Assembly (NCBI GenBank): GCA_017623955.1
Contig: JAGAOA010000267.1
Coordinates: forward strand, 1 to 6,319
DNA from: Opitutales bacterium
GTDB lineage: Bacteria; Verrucomicrobiota; Verrucomicrobiae; Opitutales; CAG-312
DNA: 6,319 bases
Direction: 5' to 3'
The notes under the pieces were generated by a model. The model was given only the letters and a program-made list of their open reading frames with translations. It searched no databases and was not told where the DNA came from. This document shows, in pieces, positions 1 through 6,319 of this stretch. Both the position numbers and the translations under genes were made by a program. Each line of letters begins with the position of its first letter. The stretch's first letter is position 1.

Positions 1-1591
1 CCCAGTAGACTTCACGCATATCTAGATGACGATTTGCATAATAATCAGCAACTTTTAATGCAGCATCTTTTAATTTTTCGTCTCCGAATAGTTTGTATCC
101 CCAAGCTAATGGAGCACCTAAAAAGCATTCATTAGTAGATATGGGATTCCAGTTTTCTTTTAAAACTCTGTCGGCGTGAAAAGTGCAAGCCTTTCTAGCA
201 AAAGCTTCCCATTTTGTAGAATCAAGAGCCATTTTATCTGTTTTTTTAGCTTGTTCTGATTTTTTATCGGTTGAAAATAAAGCATCCAAAAGATTTGTTT
301 TAGGCTTTGATTGTTTTTGTTGTGTTGTAACAGAATTTTCTCTTGCAGAATTTATAGCCATAAGCATATTCTGCAAACCTTGAGCTTGCGATAAAATTTC
401 GCCACGTTTCCATTTCTTAGTTTTGGTATCATAGGCAGTTCTAAAGCCGTTTTCAAAAAATTCTGCTCCGCTTATAAAATCTAACGATTTTTGAGCTCTT
501 TCTCTCATTTCCTCTCTGTTGCCAAAACGTTGAAGATGTTGATATGCGTAACCACAAAGAGCAGCCTGCCCACACCAACCATAAACAATATCTTTCAATG
601 CAAAAAAATCTGGGAATTTAAAAAATCCTGCATATTCATCTGTTTCGTGATAACGAGTTCTAGAAAATTTGTACTTTGCCTTCACAATATCTTCATATTT
701 GGGCATCCCAGTTACATTATAAGGTTGAAATATATCAAGCGAAGCATCTACAGCCTGCATAAAACCAGAACCTTCGCGGGAACATGTCGAAGCAGAAATA
801 TAAAAAGTCTTCTGAATAATAGCACCATTTCTTATATTCAAATATGTGTCGGGATATTTATGACTTGCACGTTGTAAACTTTTTATCCTACCCCACTGAT
901 TATTGTATGTAACCGCCCCCGATGTAGATACTAAACTAGTAGAATTACTCTTTAAGCTAGCCCCTAACGACCACCATTGATCCTTTATGTTACCATAATT
1001 TGCTGGCGAGGGAATAGTGTGCAATGCAACTGAATACAATTTAGAATTCTTTGAAAATTCAGCTGATACAAACGGCATAGAAATTCTATGTTCCTCAAAC
1101 AACACATCTGAAGAATTTTTCTCAGAGAAAGTAGGCACGCGTTCTGGACCATTCTTATATCCAGATGGATTACCATAGTATATTACAGAAGGAATTAAAA
1201 TTTTTTCAGTCTTTACAGGAATAGAAAATTCGTTATGCAACGATACTTTAGACACGTCTTTTCCCGTATACGAGTAACGACGAACACATTTTACCAAGTC
1301 TCCTTTGCGCGAATATATATCTTTTAACTTCCATAATCCAGCATCTGTTTTTATCGACCCTTCAACAATGGTACAATCAGCTCTTACATCTACTTTAGAT
1401 GGATTTGCATACACAAAATCTGTGGGACGATTATTTACCCAATTTTGTGCAATCGCCCAAAGTCCATTCTTTGATGATTGCAAAACTATTTCGCCTTCCG
1501 TTGAAAAATTTACCCCAGAAGTAGAAACCGAAAATTCGGTACCACTTACAAACAACGTTGATAACAACAACAGAAATATACTCTTTTTCAT
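1..1591 (-). CDS. Large exported protein of unknown function, possibly glycosidase-like (3' end outside window)
   Basis: An uninterrupted frame runs from ATG at 1589-1591 to the left edge, giving 530 codons with no stop, so the C-terminus is missing. The start is secure: an in-frame TAG lies eight codons upstream (1613-1615) with no other start between, and the protein opens with a classic signal peptide (MKKS, then a Leu-rich core to about residue 14, and a plausible cleavage after V15-S16-G17). It is therefore probably secreted or periplasmic. Residues about 20-300 are rich in Ser, Thr, Val and aromatics and look beta-rich. Residues about 320-530 look helical, with conserved-looking aromatic and acidic patches: DIVYGWCGQ (334-342), GEILSQAQG (397-405) and NWNPISTNEC (480-489). 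This layout recalls six-hairpin (alpha/alpha)6-barrel glycosidases, but I cannot name a family, so the enzymatic role is inference. Residues about 420-455 form a Lys/Gln/Ser-rich, low-complexity linker inside the helical half. It lies downstream of a terminator and is probably transcribed separately from the oxidase gene. Confidence 0.85.
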   Translation of the reverse strand, partial: MKKSIFLLLLSTLFVSGTEFSVSTSGVNFSTEGEIVLQSSKNGLWAIAQNWVNNRPTDFVYANPSKVDVRADCTIVEGSIKTDAGLWKLKDIYSRKGDLVKCVRRYSYTGKDVSKVSLHNEFSIPVKTEKILIPSVIYYGNPSGYKNGPERVPTFSEKNSSDVLFEEHRISMPFVSAEFSKNSKLYSVALHTIPSPANYGNIKDQWWSLGASLKSNSTSLVSTSGAVTYNNQWGRIKSLQRASHKYPDTYLNIRNGAIIQKTFYISASTCSREGSGFMQAVDASLDIFQPYNVTGMPKYEDIVKAKYKFSRTRYHETDEYAGFFKFPDFFALKDIVYGWCGQAALCGYAYQHLQRFGNREEMRERAQKSLDFISGAEFFENGFRTAYDTKTKKWKRGEILSQAQGLQNMLMAINSARENSVTTQQKQSKPKTNLLDALFSTDKKSEQAKKTDKMALDSTKWEAFARKACTFHADRVLKENWNPISTNECFLGAPLAWGYKLFGDEKLKDAALKVADYYANRHLDMREVYW

Positions 1592-1671
1592 ATAAGAATA
1601 AGATACTTTTTTCTATAAAAAAATCAACATTTTTTAAGCTATTTTTAGGAAAAAAACGTAAAAAAAGCATC

Positions 1672-1696
1672 AAAAAAAATGGGGAAATGACCCATT
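1672..1696 (-). terminator. Rho-independent terminator after the glcD-like gene
   Basis: Read on the minus strand, AATGGG (1696-1691) and CCCATT (1683-1678) form a 6-bp stem around a 7-base loop, and a run of six further T residues follows (1677-1672). The first two stem bases are the last two bases of the oxidase TAA stop (1697-1695), so the hairpin starts inside the stop codon. The stem is short and only half GC, but its position immediately after the last gene of a tight cluster, followed by a 103-bp gap, supports a terminator. No folding energy was calculated. Confidence 0.6.
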
Positions 1697-3116
1697 ATTT
1701 GTCCCATGGCAAATGAATATTTTTAAGTGGACGTAAATTTTTTACTTCATTACTATTTTCCCACAAAACTTTTCCTCTATTCAATATATTTTGAGGATCA
1801 AATAGCCCTTTCAACTGACGCATTAGGTTTAGTTCAAACTCTGAATGTTGCAACGAAATATACTTTGTTTTCAAAAAGCCTATACCATGCTCTCCCGACA
1901 CTGCGCCCCCCAGTTCGATTGTCTTTTTTATCGATAAATCCATAGCTTCTCGCGCTTTTTGTTCTGATTGCAAATCGGCAGAATTATACATAAAATGTAT
2001 ATGATAATTACCATCTCCAGAATGTCCAAATACTGGACAAGCTATATTATATTTCTTTCCCAACCCCTTATAATATGCGAAAAATTCCTCTAATGATGAG
2101 ATTGGCAAAACTCTATCTTGACTAATTTTACTATCACCCATTTCATACATTGCAGGCGACGCTGCTCTACGAATTTTCCAAAGCATTTCTCGTTCTTGGT
2201 CTGAATTTGAAGTTCTTATATCATCAAAAAGCTTTGAACATTTATTTACAGCTTCATCAACTTCAGCTTGCGTTCCATCAAACTCTATCAGTAATACTGA
2301 CTTACCTTCAGGAATAGACAACGCTGGAAATCTTTTACGTTCGCAAGTTATAGTATCTGAATCCATAAACTCCAAAACGCACGGCATTAAGGGAGATTTC
2401 ATAATTTTTGAAATTCCAGCAAAAGCCTTTAAATCGCCGTCAAAAAAAGATATTAAGGTCTTTCTACTTTCGGGCAATGGTAACAATTTTAACTTAGCTT
2501 CTACTATAATTCCCAAAAGTCCTTCATAGCCAATAAACAAGTCACGCAAGTTTAGCCCAACAGAAAACTTCTTCAGAGGCAACGCACAATTTACTAGTTC
2601 TCCACTACCTGTATATGCTTTTAGCGAAATTACATTATCTCTAGTAACTCCATATTTTAATGCACGCAACCCGCCTGCATTACACGCTATATTTCCGCCA
2701 ATAGAGCAAAACTTATGCGATGAGGCATCTGGAGCATAAAACAAGCCATACTCATTTGCAGATTTATCGACATCAAAAGTAATTGCCCCCGCTTCAACTG
2801 TGGCTATGCGAGACACTGCATCTATTTCTATTTTATTTAATTTAGATAAATCTAGAACAATACCTTTATCTAACGGAACACAACCACCAGAACATCCTGT
2901 TCCTGAACCTCTAACTGTAACACCTATATTAAATTTATTTGCAATTTTTAAGACTGCACCAACTTGTTCTTGAGCTTTCACACGAACAACAGCCGAAGGC
3001 AATACGCTATATCTAGAGTGATCTAACGAACATTCAAACAATGTACTTTCGTCTTGCAGAACTTCAATAGAGCTTTCTCTAATCTGCATCAACGCTAAAT
3101 TTAAATTTTGTTGCAT
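1695..3116 (-). CDS. glcD: FAD-linked 2-hydroxy-acid oxidase/dehydrogenase, GlcD family
   Basis: This 473-residue protein has the two-domain layout of the glycolate oxidase GlcD / D-lactate dehydrogenase / D-2-hydroxyglutarate dehydrogenase family, which oxidises a 2-hydroxy acid to the 2-oxo acid using FAD. The N-terminal FAD-binding (PCMH-type) domain shows VRGSGTGCSGG (68-78), PDASSHKFCSIGGNIACNAGG (129-149) and YEGLLG (197-202). The C-terminal FAD-oxidase domain shows FGHSGDGNYH (363-372), SGEHGIG (407-413) and DPQNILNRGK (440-449). In this family the His and Glu residues of the last two His-containing motifs bind metal or substrate, and all are present. Length is slightly below the roughly 500 residues of E. 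coli GlcD. There is no fused iron-sulfur domain and no GlcE or GlcF neighbour is visible, so it may work alone; the true substrate cannot be decided from sequence. About 20 residues follow the usual end motif. ATG at 3114-3116 lies 1 bp after the ptsI stop, implying translational coupling. I see no Shine-Dalgarno sequence before it. The gene symbol denotes family only. Confidence 0.88.
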   Translation of the reverse strand: MQQNLNLALMQIRESSIEVLQDESTLFECSLDHSRYSVLPSAVVRVKAQEQVGAVLKIANKFNIGVTVRGSGTGCSGGCVPLDKGIVLDLSKLNKIEIDAVSRIATVEAGAITFDVDKSANEYGLFYAPDASSHKFCSIGGNIACNAGGLRALKYGVTRDNVISLKAYTGSGELVNCALPLKKFSVGLNLRDLFIGYEGLLGIIVEAKLKLLPLPESRKTLISFFDGDLKAFAGISKIMKSPLMPCVLEFMDSDTITCERKRFPALSIPEGKSVLLIEFDGTQAEVDEAVNKCSKLFDDIRTSNSDQEREMLWKIRRAASPAMYEMGDSKISQDRVLPISSLEEFFAYYKGLGKKYNIACPVFGHSGDGNYHIHFMYNSADLQSEQKAREAMDLSIKKTIELGGAVSGEHGIGFLKTKYISLQHSEFELNLMRQLKGLFDPQNILNRGKVLWENSNEVKNLRPLKNIHLPWDK

Positions 3117-3117
3117 A

Positions 3118-4434
3118 CTATTTTATATAAGGTCTTAGACTTTCGTAATGAAATGAACGCAAGCGATTTACGATATGACGCGAACGTTTCATAACTACAA
3201 CTTCATTCTTGAGTGCAACAGCTTGTTCCATTGTCAAACGACGAAGCAAGAATTTAATTTCAGCAACAGAAGTAACTGACATTGAAAAATGAGTAACGCC
3301 CATACCCAACAAAAGCGGTGTAAATATTGGATCAGCTGCAAGTTCTCCACAAATACAAACATCTATACCTTTGGCTCTTGCTGCCGAAACTATTACATCT
3401 AATGTTCTTATTACTGCTGGATGGTAAGGTTCGTATAAATGCGCAACCATTTCATTTACTCTATCTACTGCCAAAAGATACTGAACTAAATCGTTTGTTC
3501 CTATACTGATAAAATCACATGCATCGGCAATTATATCGACTGTATACGCGGCACTAGGAACTTCAATCATTACACCAACTTTTATATCTTTATTGAAGGC
3601 TATACCAGCGTTTGAGAGTTGTTCTTTTGCCTTTTCAATAAAAACTCTGGCTCTTTCTACTTCGCGTATAGAGCAAATCATTGGCAACATAATTTTAACA
3701 TCACCAAATGCACTAGCTCGCAAAATTGCACGCAACTGAATCAAGAAAACTTCTGGATGATCTAAGCAAAATCTAATTGCTCGACATCCCATAAATGGAT
3801 TTTCTTCTTTATGAAGTTCTTTCATAAGAGTTAGATTTTTATCGCCACCCAAGTCTAACGTTCTAATGATTACTGGTTTTCCTTTAGCGGCTAATACTGC
3901 GGCTTTATAAGTTTCAAACTGTGCTTGCTCATCTGGAAAAGAAGCAGTATTTAAAAAGAAATTTTCAGTTCTAAACAAACCTATACCATCACAATATTCC
4001 ATAGACCCTGCAATGATATCACTAGCATCACTTATATTTATCTCTACGTTGAAATCGCAACCATCAGCCGTCTTTGACGGAAATGGCAATGAGGTATCAA
4101 ATATTTTTTGATTTTGTTTATGGACGGAATCTAACTCATTATATACTCGTAAAGTTTCTTCTTGAGGATTTACATAAACTTTACCATCGTAACCATCTGT
4201 CAAAAGGAAATCGCCAGAAGAAATTTTATCTACTACCCCCGAAACTCCAACGACACATGGAATTCCTAAGGATCTAGACAAAATAGCTGTGTGGCAAGTT
4301 GCAGAACCCTTTTCGGATACAATACCCAAGATTTTACTTTTATCTACCAAAGCAAAATCTGATGGAGTAAAATCTGAACTTACCAAAATTATTGCATCGG
4401 TATATTGTCCTATTTTGACCGATTCTATTCCCAA
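3118..4434 (-). CDS. C-terminal part of enzyme I, downstream of the premature stop
   Basis: After the TAA the same frame stays open for 469 codons to TAG. The first possible start codon in that stretch is TTG at 4432-4434, giving 438 residues. There is no in-frame ATG until well beyond the active-site His, and no Shine-Dalgarno sequence before the TTG, so efficient re-initiation is doubtful. Starting at this TTG would drop FISVFEKIDDPFIKERIGDL-type sequence (about residues 121-151 of the full frame), the second half of the HPr-binding region, while keeping the phospho-His loop and the complete PEP-binding barrel. Such a product might bind PEP but should dock HPr poorly. Biologically this is best read as the rest of ptsI, not as a separate gene. 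Confidence 0.5.
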   Translation of the reverse strand: MGIESVKIGQYTDAIILVSSDFTPSDFALVDKSKILGIVSEKGSATCHTAILSRSLGIPCVVGVSGVVDKISSGDFLLTDGYDGKVYVNPQEETLRVYNELDSVHKQNQKIFDTSLPFPSKTADGCDFNVEINISDASDIIAGSMEYCDGIGLFRTENFFLNTASFPDEQAQFETYKAAVLAAKGKPVIIRTLDLGGDKNLTLMKELHKEENPFMGCRAIRFCLDHPEVFLIQLRAILRASAFGDVKIMLPMICSIREVERARVFIEKAKEQLSNAGIAFNKDIKVGVMIEVPSAAYTVDIIADACDFISIGTNDLVQYLLAVDRVNEMVAHLYEPYHPAVIRTLDVIVSAARAKGIDVCICGELAADPIFTPLLLGMGVTHFSMSVTSVAEIKFLLRRLTMEQAVALKNEVVVMKRSRHIVNRLRSFHYESLRPYIK

Positions 4435-4527
4435 AAGATTACGTAAAACGCGAGTTGAAACATCTTTTAAATCTCCAATACGTTCTTTAATAAATGGATC
4501 ATCTATTTTTTCAAAGACTGATATAAA

Positions 4528-4530
4528 TTA
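4528..4530 (-). other. Premature in-frame TAA stop in ptsI
   Basis: The minus-strand codons read GTT GTA GAT TAA TTT ATA TCA across 4539-4519, that is V-V-D-stop-F-I-S. From the IDDPFIKER segment just downstream to the active His the spacing matches E. coli enzyme I, as I remember it, without a gap, so exactly one residue is replaced and nothing is inserted or deleted nearby. TAA is one substitution from GAA (Glu), CAA (Gln) and AAA (Lys), all plausible at this exposed helix position. Confidence 0.9.
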
Positions 4531-4887
4531 ATCTACAACAGTCATATAGCAATACTCTATATTGAAGTGTTCGCTTTCAAAAAGCGACATTGTTTCTTCC
4601 ATTATTGCTACATCTTCTAAGACCATCAAATGTGCATCGAAGATAGCGGCTTCAGACTCTCCGATAGCTGCCACTAGCTCATTTTTTAATGTATTTATTT
4701 CATTTTTTGTCTTAATTATGGCATCTTGAAAGCGAGATTTTTCATTTATTCTATCGCTATCTCGTATTTCATAGACTGGAGCCTTTAACTCTCGATTGAG
4801 CATAACAAAAGCCTCGCCATGAGCAATGCCTTTCGACACTCCCAAGCCTTTCAACTCCATTTCGACTTTTGTTTTCTGGTCATCCAT
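4528..4887 (-). CDS. N-terminal fragment of enzyme I (119 residues, ends at premature TAA)
   Basis: This is the part of ptsI that would be translated normally from ATG at 4885-4887. It carries the first strand of the phosphohistidine subdomain and the first helices of the HPr-binding subdomain (ELKAPVYEI, then a charged helix with ENEKSRF-like character, then AIFDAHLMVLED at about residues 81-92), and ends in YCYMTVVD. It lacks the active His and the whole PEP-binding domain, so it cannot act as enzyme I alone. A second in-frame ATG (4858-4860) begins MELKGLG, which is closer to the usual family N-terminus; neither start has a convincing ribosome binding site. Automatic pipelines would probably call this as a separate short gene. 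Confidence 0.6.
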   Translation of the reverse strand: MDDQKTKVEMELKGLGVSKGIAHGEAFVMLNRELKAPVYEIRDSDRINEKSRFQDAIIKTKNEINTLKNELVAAIGESEAAIFDAHLMVLEDVAIMEETMSLFESEHFNIEYCYMTVVD

Positions 4888-4911
4888 TTTATCTATTATT
4901 TACCTATGTAA

Positions 4912-6319
4912 TTATTTTGCAACAATATTTTTCAATCTATCGGACAATTCACAAAGGCTATGCAGATAGGGAGCATTATCAATCAACGCTTTCTGGAGTT
5001 GCTGTTGACTCATACGCCATTGCCAATTTCCATCTGGTTTTCCGGGAGTATTCGTTCTAGCCCATGCTCCCAAACCTATAATATCTTGCATTGGAAATAT
5101 TGCGATTGATGCTACACTTAGCATTACTGCATGAATCATATCCCAATTTACTGCATCTCCTGACGCCCTAAAATATCGGCGAGCTTCATCTTTTGCCTGT
5201 TCGGTAGCTGACTCGTACCAACCGATTGACGTATTATTATCATGCGTTCCCGTATAAAAGACACAATTACGCCTTACATTATGAGGCAAATACGGATTTT
5301 TTGGGTTATCGCCAAAGGCAAATTGCAAAACTGCCATTGATGGAATTTTAATTTTATCGCGCAAGGCAAATGAAGCTTTTGAAAGCAAACCCAAATCTTC
5401 TGCAACAAATTTCTGCTTAGGAAAATGCTTTTTTATATATTCAAAAAATTCGACATCTGGACCTTTTTTGAGTGAACCTTTTCGAGCATCGCCTTCTTTT
5501 GCTGGGATAGACCAATAATCTGCAAAACCCCTGAAATGATCAAAACGAATAACATCGTACATATCTGATGCAGCTGCTATACGTTTACGCCAAAACTCAA
5601 ACAAAGCCTTTTTGGAATTTCGCCAATCAAAAAGTGGATTGCCCCACAATTGACCTTCGGCTGAAAAATAATCTGGTGCGACACCTGCAACATTCTTAGG
5701 ATGCAAATTTTTATCTAACTCAAACAATTTTGGATTTGCCCAAACATCTGCACTATCTAGTGACAAAAATATTGGAATATCTCCAAATATTTCTATACCA
5801 CATTTTTTAGCTTTAGCCTTAAAATCCGCATACTGACGAAAGAAAATCCACTGTCCAAATTTTACAGCATATATATCTCTATGGCACTCTTGGGGTACAT
5901 TATTTTTTGCATACGAAAAATCTCTATATGGTTTATCCCAATCTAACCAAGATTTTGAATTGAAGTATTTTTTTAGCGAACAATAAAGTGCGTAAGCATC
6001 TAACCAATGTTGATTAGTTTTACAAAATTTATTAAAATCGCTCTTCAATTTTTTATTACCATCTGATTCAAAACGCTCTGCTGCGATATTAACAAGATTG
6101 GGAATTATTCCATAAATTGCCCCATAATCGCATCTATCTTGAGGCAAGGCTCTTAGAGGATTTAATTCTAAATCTGACAAAAACCCCATATCGCGCAACT
6201 GCTCAAAATCAATAAAATATGTATTACCAGCAAAGGCGGAAAAAGATTGATATGGGGAATCACCATACCCAGTAGGACCTAACGGACATATCTGCCAATA
6301 CGAAAAACCAGACTCTTTA
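4912..6319 (-). CDS. malQ: 4-alpha-glucanotransferase (amylomaltase, GH77), 5' end outside window
   Basis: MalQ transfers alpha-1,4-glucan segments between maltodextrins in the cytoplasm, releasing glucose during maltodextrin or glycogen metabolism. The visible 468 codons run from the right edge to TAA at 4912-4914. The frame is open at the edge and already inside the conserved N-terminus (GFSYWQICPLGPTGYGDSPY), so only a few dozen residues should be missing from a roughly 500-residue, short bacterial-type enzyme. Signatures in order are GDIPIFLSLDSADVW, VAGVAPDYFSAEGQLWGNP, RFDHFRGF, AEDLG and YTGTHDNNT. By family knowledge the catalytic nucleophile is the Asp of RFDHF (5539-5541), the acid/base is the Glu of AEDLG (5398-5400), and the third carboxylate is the Asp of THDNN (5239-5241); all are present. 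The C-terminal NTPGKPDGNWQWRM is also typical. It is the most upstream visible gene of the cluster with ptsI (24 bp gap) and the glcD-like gene. The promoter lies outside the window. Confidence 0.95.
   Translation of the reverse strand, partial: KESGFSYWQICPLGPTGYGDSPYQSFSAFAGNTYFIDFEQLRDMGFLSDLELNPLRALPQDRCDYGAIYGIIPNLVNIAAERFESDGNKKLKSDFNKFCKTNQHWLDAYALYCSLKKYFNSKSWLDWDKPYRDFSYAKNNVPQECHRDIYAVKFGQWIFFRQYADFKAKAKKCGIEIFGDIPIFLSLDSADVWANPKLFELDKNLHPKNVAGVAPDYFSAEGQLWGNPLFDWRNSKKALFEFWRKRIAAASDMYDVIRFDHFRGFADYWSIPAKEGDARKGSLKKGPDVEFFEYIKKHFPKQKFVAEDLGLLSKASFALRDKIKIPSMAVLQFAFGDNPKNPYLPHNVRRNCVFYTGTHDNNTSIGWYESATEQAKDEARRYFRASGDAVNWDMIHAVMLSVASIAIFPMQDIIGLGAWARTNTPGKPDGNWQWRMSQQQLQKALIDNAPYLHSLCELSDRLKNIVAK

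Larger units (their letters stand above)
3118..4887 (-). pseudogene. ptsI: PTS enzyme I (phosphoenolpyruvate-protein phosphotransferase) with in-frame TAA at codon 120
   Basis: Enzyme I takes phosphate from PEP and passes it to HPr, the first step of the sugar phosphotransferase system in the cytoplasm. The whole frame has 589 codons before TAG (3118-3120), close to the 575 residues of E. coli enzyme I. The order is normal: N-terminal start GLGVSKGIAHGEAFV (14-28), HPr-binding helical region, phospho-His motif GSATCHTAILSRS with the active His at residue 199 (4291-4293), and then the PEP-binding TIM barrel. The barrel shows GIGLFRTENFF, RTLDLGGDK, EENPFMGCRAIR, FISIGTNDLVQY and CGELA, with catalytic Cys at residue 513 (3349-3351). 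Every catalytic motif is intact. Codon 120 (4528-4530) is TAA, and the similarity continues in the same frame on both sides, so one nonsense codon breaks the gene in the HPr-binding domain. It sits 24 bp after malQ and 1 bp before the glcD-like gene. A young pseudogene, a sequence error and read-through all remain possible. Confidence 0.85.

Noticed and set aside
491..877. Plus-strand open frame of 128 codons
   Set aside because: It lies entirely antisense to the exported-protein gene, whose minus-strand frame is continuous with a signal peptide; the plus-strand product is Cys- and Ile-rich with no recognisable domain.
1305..1595. Plus-strand open frame covering the start of the exported-protein gene
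   Set aside because: Antisense shadow of the signal peptide and N-terminal coding region; no family resemblance.
1600..1627. Possible promoter for the exported-protein gene: TTGATT, 16-base spacer, TATCTT on the minus strand
   Set aside because: Each box matches only four of six consensus bases in a very AT-rich gap where such matches arise by chance, and transcription would begin almost at the ATG. Kept only as a weak candidate.
1431..1673. Minus-strand open frame of 80 codons overlapping the start of the exported-protein gene in another frame
   Set aside because: It overlaps a well-supported start with signal peptide, and its sequence is Phe/Lys-rich owing to T- and A-tracts.
4435..4530. 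Frameshift as the explanation for split ptsI
   Set aside because: The codons before and after the stop are in the same frame and the protein match continues without a gap, so a nonsense substitution explains it and a frameshift does not.
4888..4911. Small inverted repeat TTAC-ATAG-GTAA between malQ and ptsI
   Set aside because: A four-base stem with no T-run following is too weak for a terminator or a regulatory hairpin.
1695..4914. Alternative genetic code with TAA as a sense codon
   Set aside because: TAA ends both malQ and the glcD-like gene at the expected C-terminal positions, and no other in-frame TAA occurs inside the genes of the window.

Overview
The window is an AT-rich bacterial segment in which every supported gene lies on the minus strand, so it reads from right to left. 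It holds the 3' part of malQ (4-alpha-glucanotransferase, running off the right edge), then ptsI (PTS enzyme I), then a GlcD-type FAD-linked oxidase gene. A terminator follows, and then the 5' part of a gene for a large exported protein that runs off the left edge. Coding density is high: the longest non-coding gap is about 100 bp.

The first three genes look like one transcription unit. malQ and ptsI are 24 bp apart, and ptsI and the oxidase gene are 1 bp apart. A hairpin followed by a T-run begins within the oxidase stop codon, which suggests the unit ends there. The unit combines glycogen or maltodextrin processing (MalQ), PEP-dependent phosphate entry into the PTS (enzyme I) and a 2-hydroxy-acid dehydrogenase. 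All three are cytoplasmic central-carbon functions. No HPr, EII, glcE or glcF gene is visible.

The most notable point is that ptsI carries an in-frame TAA at codon 120. The frame is the same before and after the stop, and protein similarity continues straight across it. The gene therefore has a single nonsense codon and no frameshift. TAA is the ordinary stop of both malQ and the oxidase gene, so it is not reassigned here. Either this copy is a very young pseudogene, or there is a sequence or assembly error, or there is read-through.

The left-hand gene encodes a signal peptide and at least 530 residues. I do not recognise the family with certainty. Its C-terminal half looks like a helical alpha/alpha-barrel, glycosidase-like protein interrupted by a charged linker.

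Taxonomy is only an inference. The short bacterial-type MalQ, stand-alone GlcD, AT-rich composition and lack of clear Shine-Dalgarno sequences could fit a gut-associated PVC bacterium such as an Opitutales-like verrucomicrobium, but nothing in the window proves it. I saw no RNA gene, CRISPR array, mobile element or clear horizontally acquired cassette.
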